A DNA stretch of 13,875 bases, taken from contig JAFGNI010000355.1 of NCBI GenBank assembly GCA_016927095.1, positions 1 to 13,875 on the forward strand, read 5' to 3'. The notes beneath the pieces were generated by a model that made no database searches, was not told where the DNA came from, and saw only the letters and a list, made by a program, of their open reading frames with translations. Each line of letters starts with the position of its first letter. Position 1 is the stretch's first letter. A program made the translations under genes and the position numbers. This stretch comes from Anaerolineae bacterium. GTDB lineage: Bacteria > Chloroflexota > Anaerolineae > B4-G1 > SLSP01. Below, piece by piece: positions 6,965 to 11,345 of this stretch.

Positions 6965-7312
6965 CTATGTATGTTCGATGTGCTCCAAACCTTGCTGGAA
7001 GAGATCGGCGATGTGCTCGTCGTCAAGCCGGTAGATCACGTGCCGGCCTTCCTTGGTCGTTGCGACCAATCGCATCTCGCGGAGCATCGCAAGTTGATGC
7101 GATGTGGCCGACTGCGTCATAGCCAGAGCTGCGGCGAGTTCGTGAACGCAGAGCGCCTGGCCTAGCAACGCTGAGATGATACGCACGCGCGTTGGGTCAC
7201 TGAGGACTTTGAATGTCTCGGCCATCCTCTCGGCGGTCCCCTCATCGATCATGCGCACTTCTCCCACACCGCAGGGAGCGTCTATCTGTATGTCCGTTGT
7301 CGACACCGTCAT
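6965..7312 (-). CDS. ArsR/SmtB-family metal-sensing repressor (SmtB/CzrA-like)
   Basis: A 115-residue winged helix repressor, first gene of the operon with the metal ATPase. The core LSDPTRVRIISALL, the recognition helix TQSATSHQLAMLREMRLV and the wing KEGRHVIYRL are standard for the family. The C-terminal alpha-5 zinc site is complete: D98, H100, H111 and H114, with the same spacing as Staphylococcus CzrA (D-x-H-x10-H-x2-H) and close to SmtB. It also has C14 near the N-terminus and C55 and H57 in alpha-3 (ALCVHEL), where SmtB/CadC have the alpha-3N site, so a second site is possible. Zn(II) is the likely signal, with Cd(II) possible. ATG 7312 is preceded by GAGGAAG at five bases. Binding at 7339-7364 would block its own promoter. 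Confidence 0.9.
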   Translation of the reverse strand: MTVSTTDIQIDAPCGVGEVRMIDEGTAERMAETFKVLSDPTRVRIISALLGQALCVHELAAALAMTQSATSHQLAMLREMRLVATTKEGRHVIYRLDDEHIADLFQQGLEHIEHT

Positions 7313-7338
7313 CCCAACTTCCTCAAGCTGATTCCAGA

Positions 7339-7364
7339 AATATATGAGCGATTACTCATATATT
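7339..7364. promoter_or_regulatory. ArsR/SmtB operator (perfect inverted repeat)
   Basis: AATATATGAG (7339-7348) and CTCATATATT (7355-7364) form a perfect 10-bp inverted repeat with a 6-base centre. This fits the 12-2-12 SmtB/CzrA operator layout around ATGA...TCAT. It overlaps the -10 box and start region of the divergent arsR-ATPase promoter, as expected for repression by occlusion. Confidence 0.85.
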
Positions 7365-7389
7365 ATACACGGATCAGCCTGCGCGTCAA
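7362..7389 (-). promoter_or_regulatory. Sigma-70-type promoter of the arsR-ATPase operon
   Basis: Read on the - strand: -35 TTGACG (7389-7384), 16-bp spacer, -10 TATAAT (7367-7362). The -10 is a perfect consensus and shares bases with the right arm of the operator at 7339-7364. The leader to the arsR start at 7312 would be about 45 bases. Confidence 0.8.
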
Positions 7390-7457
7390 GCGGTTCGTAC
7401 GTCAGCGCAGCCACGTGCCACCCTCGTCCGAAACCTATCGGTCAACCGGAGTCACCA

Positions 7458-7466
7458 TGGTACAAT
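7458..7466 (+). promoter_or_regulatory. Candidate extended -10 promoter for the DUF1932 oxidoreductase
   Basis: TGGTACAAT reads as an extended -10 (TG, one base, TACAAT) 49 bases before the start at 7516. No clear -35 is present. It points away from the arsR promoter, so 7313-7515 is a divergent regulatory region. Confidence 0.42.
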
Positions 7467-7515
7467 GTGAATAGGCATAGGCCGCACCCGCACAGCCCAC
7501 TGGCTAGGAGATGAC

Positions 7516-8355
7516 ATGAGACCTCGAAACATAGGCATCCTACACCCCGGTGCGATGGGTATTTCGCTCGCCGCGTCAGCCAAGCACACGGGCCACACAG
7601 TCTACTGGACCTCTCAGGGCCGCAGCCAGGCGACCCGTGACCGTGCAGCGAGCCAGGATCTGATCGACGCTGGCACGCTTTCGGGACTATGCGAAGTCTG
7701 CGAGGTCATCATCAGCATCTGTCCCCCTGCAGCGGCGGAGACCGTCGCAGCGGACGTGCTAGGCGAGGGATTTGTGGGGCTCTACGTCGATGCGAACGCT
7801 ATCTCGCCCGGTCGGACCCGTCGTATCGCACAGACCATGGCTCAAGCTGGCGTCAGATTTGTCGACGGCAGCGTCATTGGTGGCCCGGCGTGGGAACCAG
7901 GACGCACCTGGCTTCACCTCGCGGGCGAGTCCGCGGGCGAGGCCGCTGCGGTTTTCGCTGCGGGGCCTCTCGAGACCAACATCCTTGGCTCTGAGATCGG
8001 CCGTGCTGCTGCCCTGAAGATGGCCTTTGCGGCCTATACCAAGGGTACCAGCGCGCTGCTCAGTGCCATTCTAGCTGTCGCCGAGGCCAACGGCGTGCGT
8101 GAGGACCTGGCAGTGCAGTGGTCGCGCAACGGCGCCGGCTTCGCTGAGCAAACCGAGAATCGCGTGCGAAGTGCGACCACCAGGGCTTGGCGTTACGCTG
8201 ACGAACTCGACGAGATTGCGGCCACCTTCAGCGAGGCTGGCTTGCCCCCTGGCTTCGGGCAGGCCGCGGCCGAGATCTACCGTCGCACCGCGCACTTCAA
8301 AGATGCCCCCGAGCCGCCCGATCTGGCATCAGTCCTGGCTGCCCTGCTCCGCTAG
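7516..8355 (+). CDS. NAD(P)-dependent oxidoreductase with DUF1932 C-terminal domain
   Basis: A 279-residue member of the beta-hydroxyacid dehydrogenase / 6-phosphogluconate dehydrogenase superfamily. Residues 7-15 (GILHPGAMG) are the Rossmann dinucleotide loop in the HPG variant. DGSVIGGP at 117-124 matches the substrate loop, and K168 in EIGRAAALKMAF matches the catalytic lysine. The C-terminal half from about 190 (RNGAGFAEQTENRV to DEIAATFSEAGLPPGFGQAAAEIY) is helical and resembles DUF1932 (PF09130). The substrate is unknown. It is full length for the family with no breaks. ATG 7516 follows GGAG at 7507-7510. It lies divergent from the arsR-ATPase operon, with no functional link I can support. 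Confidence 0.85.
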   Translation: MRPRNIGILHPGAMGISLAASAKHTGHTVYWTSQGRSQATRDRAASQDLIDAGTLSGLCEVCEVIISICPPAAAETVAADVLGEGFVGLYVDANAISPGRTRRIAQTMAQAGVRFVDGSVIGGPAWEPGRTWLHLAGESAGEAAAVFAAGPLETNILGSEIGRAAALKMAFAAYTKGTSALLSAILAVAEANGVREDLAVQWSRNGAGFAEQTENRVRSATTRAWRYADELDEIAATFSEAGLPPGFGQAAAEIYRRTAHFKDAPEPPDLASVLAALLR

Positions 8356-8384
8356 ATCCGTGGTGTTCTCCGCCTTGGAGTCTC

Positions 8385-8406
8385 CTGCCCTGACGACATG
8401 GGGCAG
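8385..8406 (+). repeat. Small hairpin downstream of the oxidoreductase
   Basis: CTGCCC (8385-8390) and GGGCAG (8401-8406) are perfect 6-bp arms around a 10-base loop, about 30 bases past the stop codon. No T run follows. It may be a weak transcription end signal. Confidence 0.28.
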
Positions 8407-8457
8407 CTCGCGCTCAACTGATCAGTGGATCGTCGTCTCTATGACCCGAAAACCAGT

Positions 8458-8463
8458 TACAAT
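8458..8463 (+). promoter_or_regulatory. Candidate -10 box for the LURP-one-like gene
   Basis: TACAAT lies 63 bases before ATG 8527 in an otherwise GC-rich gap. The same hexamer serves as the candidate -10 before the upstream oxidoreductase. There is no recognisable -35. Confidence 0.28.
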
Positions 8464-8526
8464 GAGTGTGGAAGGCAGCAGACGCACAGGCCAGTGAAAC
8501 CGGTGCCAGAGCGAAAGGAGACTGTA

Positions 8527-9084
8527 ATGGAACCACTTGTCCACTACCTATCGCATCCTCTCTGCTGGGTACAACCACGGACTCTAAGCCGCGAGTTCGA
8601 GCTGCGAAACGAGGCCGGCACACTGGCCACGCTGACGTTCGAGACGGCCCTCGGCTCGTTGGCAACGGCGCGGACCAGCTCGGGGGAATGGTCACTCAAA
8701 CGTATGGGCTTCTTCAAGCCTGTTGTTACAGTCCGCGAAGCGGGTGAGGAAGCCAATGTGGCTGTCTACCGGCCGCGGTGGACCGGGGCCGAGGGCGATC
8801 TCGAACTCGGTGGCCACCAATACCGGTTCAAGACCTCCAACTTCTGGGCTACCCAGTTTGAGATTCGCGATAGCGCAGACCGGCTGCTCATCTCATACCA
8901 CGCCGGGGTAAAGAAACACACCTTCGGCGACCTGTTCAAGACACAAGCCGAGGTGAGTGTCGTCCAGCACGGCGCCGACCCGAATGAGCTAGCCCTGCTC
9001 ATCATCATCGGATGGTACATCATCGTCCTTCACAATGAGGACAGCTCCGCCGTTGCGGTAGCCGGGGCAGCAGCGGCGTCATAG
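8527..9084 (+). CDS. Hypothetical protein, possibly LURP-one/tubby-like fold
   Basis: A 185-residue protein with no motif I can assign firmly. Most of it is predicted alternating beta strands: REFELRNEAGTLATLTFE, GEWSLKRMGFFKPVVTVRE, ANVAVYRPRW, LELGGHQYRFKTS, TQFEIRDSADRLLISY. This layout of short strands with Gly/Asp turns, then a hydrophobic helix at about 154-170 (ELALLIIIGWYIIVLHN), recalls the LURP-one-related/tubby C-terminal/scramblase barrel, in which a central helix is buried. That is a fold guess only. The tail is Ala/Val-rich. ATG 8527 has AAAGGAG eight bases upstream; an in-frame upstream extension to 8425 is not supported. It is 31 bases ahead of the GNAT gene, suggesting a two-gene transcript. 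Confidence 0.65.
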   Translation: MEPLVHYLSHPLCWVQPRTLSREFELRNEAGTLATLTFETALGSLATARTSSGEWSLKRMGFFKPVVTVREAGEEANVAVYRPRWTGAEGDLELGGHQYRFKTSNFWATQFEIRDSADRLLISYHAGVKKHTFGDLFKTQAEVSVVQHGADPNELALLIIIGWYIIVLHNEDSSAVAVAGAAAAS

Positions 9085-9115
9085 CAGACCTGTAGACCCA
9101 CCGACAGGAGGCGAT

Positions 9116-9934
9116 ATGTTCGTTGAGTTGCCCAAGACCCACTACCATCGCGTTCGGCCCCTCTTTGCCCCGTTAGCCTACAACCTTGAGGTACCGTCCA
9201 TCCTTGATGGAAATACGCGTGGCGTGATCTTCGTCGACGATCTTGAAGCACCTAAGCAGGCCCTGATGTGGGATCACCTCATGGCTATGTTCCTTGCGGG
9301 CCATAGTGAGGACCCTGAGTTCAGCGCAGAACTGCGCGATTGGTTGACCGAGGTACCTGTGCCCCAGGCGCGGAAGTACGGCATCGATGCGCTGACCATT
9401 GACACGACACATCACGAATGGGATGAGACGCTGCCGCGCCTGCTCAACGCCTACCGGCTCACGCGTGGGACACGCCACTCCTACACACACACCGGGAAGC
9501 ACGTGCGCCTCGGCGAGATCCCGGTCGAATACGTCATACAGCCGGTGACACCTCAGCTTCTGGCCCGCGATGATCTCCAAGGCCAAGGCTGGCTTGAGGG
9601 TTGGATCAGCTCCTACTGGCCGACGCTGGAGCACTACTTCCAGTTGGGCATCGGCTACGTGGCGCTCCTTGAGGATCGTGCGGTGGCCAGCCTCTGCATC
9701 TCCGTCTTCGTCACGGAGCACGCCTACGAGTTCGGGACTGCCACCCACGAGGACCACCGCAACCGCGGGCTCTCAACCGCGGCGGCTGGGAACTGCATCA
9801 ACCGCTGCCTCGCGCGCGACATAGCGCCCATCTGGCACTGCTGGGCCGACAACCTGCCATCGATCGCGGTCGCCCGCAAGATCGGCTTCAAACTGGAGCG
9901 TACGTACTCAGTCACCCAAGTCTGGGTGCCATAG
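9116..9934 (+). CDS. GNAT family N-acetyltransferase (GNAT_acetyltr_2 type)
   Basis: A 272-residue acetyltransferase resembling PF12746. The N-terminal half (PLAYNLEVPSIL, GVIFVDDLEAPKQALMW) is the characteristic domain of this two-domain family. The C-terminal half is the GNAT fold, with the acetyl-CoA pyrophosphate-binding loop RNRGLSTAAAG at 215-225 and the conserved HCWADNLPSIAVARKIGF strand-helix near 251-268, where the Asn and late aromatic/Gly residues sit. It should transfer an acetyl group from acetyl-CoA to an amine; the acceptor is unknown. ATG 9116 has a strong SD (AGGAGG, 9107-9112). The 31-base gap after the LURP-one-like gene suggests co-expression. Confidence 0.88.
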   Translation: MFVELPKTHYHRVRPLFAPLAYNLEVPSILDGNTRGVIFVDDLEAPKQALMWDHLMAMFLAGHSEDPEFSAELRDWLTEVPVPQARKYGIDALTIDTTHHEWDETLPRLLNAYRLTRGTRHSYTHTGKHVRLGEIPVEYVIQPVTPQLLARDDLQGQGWLEGWISSYWPTLEHYFQLGIGYVALLEDRAVASLCISVFVTEHAYEFGTATHEDHRNRGLSTAAAGNCINRCLARDIAPIWHCWADNLPSIAVARKIGFKLERTYSVTQVWVP

Positions 9935-9942
9935 GCCCCAGT

Positions 9943-9956
9943 CTGCCACTTGGCAG
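9943..9956 (+). repeat. Short hairpin after the GNAT gene
   Basis: CTGCC (9943-9947) and GGCAG (9952-9956) form a 5-bp stem with a four-base loop, nine bases after the stop codon. No T run follows, so a terminator role is only possible. Confidence 0.28.
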
Positions 9957-10045
9957 GTATCTCAGGGAGTGAGCCTACGACCGTCTCTATCTTCGGTTGC
10001 GCGCAGGGCTCAAGTCATGCCAGGGGAAACCATCGGAGCACTGAT

Positions 10046-10444
10046 ATGAGCGAGGAAGACCAAACCATTACCCGAGAGAGCATCGACCGACTCCTCGCCT
10101 ATCTGCCGGCGTTCGAAGACCCGGACGCGACATTCATCGAAACCTGGGTAACCCAAGAGGGCACCTTCCCCTATCCGCGTTATAGAGAGTCTGTCCGTGC
10201 CTTCTTCGAACTGGCCGGCCTGCCCTGCTGGTCGGACTATGGCTACAACCCGCGCCGTGCCGGAGAACTGGTGAGAGACGATCAGAGGATTGCCGCAGCC
10301 TCGCTCCCCGAAGTGCGGACGATGCTGACGTACTGCGTCCGGGGCGAGCGCTTCGCTGACGGCCATTGGGCGCGAATGCTCGAGCTCGGCCGGGTGCAGG
10401 CCATACTGCGTCGTCTCGCCGAGCTACGAGAGACCGCCTCTTGA
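10046..10444 (+). CDS. DUF6508 protein
   Basis: A 132-residue soluble protein that resembles DUF6508. The N-terminus LLAYLPAFEDPDATF, the central FPYPRYRESVRAFFELAGL, and the C-terminal TMLTYCVRGERFADGHWARMLELGRVQAILRRL follow the family pattern, including the conserved RxERFxxGxW segment. The family function is unknown. The start is ATG 10046 with GGAG at 10035-10038; the in-frame extension to 9950 has no homologous look. It is 111 bases after the GNAT gene, and no promoter stands out in that gap. Confidence 0.72.
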   Translation: MSEEDQTITRESIDRLLAYLPAFEDPDATFIETWVTQEGTFPYPRYRESVRAFFELAGLPCWSDYGYNPRRAGELVRDDQRIAAASLPEVRTMLTYCVRGERFADGHWARMLELGRVQAILRRLAELRETAS

Positions 10445-10595
10445 TGCTGATCCTCGCCGGTCACGGGGAACGCGCGGTCGACGTGCGGCGTGGGTCCTCC
10501 AATCGTGACCGTAAGCACGAATTGGCCGGGGACGGCGTAGAGCGTACCGATCTAGAGGGCATCCGAGACGCGAAGATACCTCAGCAAAGGTTCCT

Positions 10596-10623
10596 TTGAC
10601 GCCACGGTTCCGCCCGGTATACT
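10596..10623 (+). promoter_or_regulatory. Sigma-70-type promoter for the DUF4760-like gene
   Basis: -35 TTGACG (10596-10601), 16-bp spacer, -10 TATACT (10618-10623). Both boxes are close to consensus, and the leader to ATG 10677 would be about 47 bases. This is the best feature in the 232-base gap 10445-10676; the rest of that gap holds no gene I can support. It probably also drives the cytochrome fusion gene downstream. Confidence 0.72.
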
Positions 10624-10676
10624 GAGTTCGGATAGTGCCGCAGATTGCGGCCCGGTACTCACTTGTGAGGCACACC

Positions 10677-11318
10677 ATGCGGAACGATCGTCTGCCAGGT
10701 TGGACAACAGCCCTGCTCATTCTGGTCTTGACCGCTATTGGTTTCGTCGGCTGGATCGGTCTACAAGCTCTACTCTGGGGCTTCCTACGCGTGTTCGGGA
10801 TCAGCACCGACCTCTGGGCGATGGTCGAGGCCTTATCGACGGCGGTGACAGTGGCGGCGCTGATCAGCGGCGGTTATGTGGCCTACCGTGAGCTTGACGA
10901 GCTCTCGAACAGCCGCTACATCGACGTCAGCAACAAGCTCTTTGAGGAACTCAACTCCCAGGCCAATATAGAGGCCAGGCGGTGGGTCATCCAGCATCTA
11001 CCCAACGACCCGGCTGAAGGCCTACCCGCCCTGTCTTCGGAGGGCCGCCACTACGTGAAGCGGGTGCTCAACTCCCTGGATCACATCGCCTTCCTCACAC
11101 AGTCAGGGTGGATTCCGGATGAGCTGATCATGCCCTGGATGAACCCCATGGTTGTCAAGGTCTGGGCCAAGTTGGGACCCTATGTCGACTACGAGAGCAA
11201 CAGGCGACACGAGCCCGACTTCTACGAGCACGCCAGGAAGTTGGCTGAGCGCTGCGTGGCCTGGCGAAGCCGCCACGTGCCCGACGGCGAGATCACCTGG
11301 GTGGATCACGCACTGTAA
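10677..11318 (+). CDS. DUF4760-like membrane-anchored protein
   Basis: A 213-residue protein with two hydrophobic segments near the N-terminus (about 10-34 and 46-67), then a conserved-looking cytosolic helical domain. YRELDELSNSRYIDVSNKLFEELNSQ, RRWVIQHLP and VKRVLNSLDHIAFLTQSGWIPDELI resemble the helical core of DUF4760, in which a pair of N-terminal helices anchors a four-helix domain. Family function is unknown. ATG 10677 is chosen over upstream GTG 10635 because TGAGG lies six bases before it and the TM segment begins directly after. The stop is only 27 bases before the sugar dehydrogenase-cytochrome gene, so the two may share the promoter at 10596-10623. Confidence 0.6.
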   Translation: MRNDRLPGWTTALLILVLTAIGFVGWIGLQALLWGFLRVFGISTDLWAMVEALSTAVTVAALISGGYVAYRELDELSNSRYIDVSNKLFEELNSQANIEARRWVIQHLPNDPAEGLPALSSEGRHYVKRVLNSLDHIAFLTQSGWIPDELIMPWMNPMVVKVWAKLGPYVDYESNRRHEPDFYEHARKLAERCVAWRSRHVPDGEITWVDHAL

Positions 11319-11345
11319 CCGGATCCGCTTCTGGAGGGAGACGAA

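Noticed and set aside
6955..7026. Longer ATPase start at TTG 7026
   Set aside because: It would overlap the arsR gene by about 60 bases, and the added residues are not HMA-like. TTG 6954 has AGGGAG at good spacing and starts just before the HMA domain.
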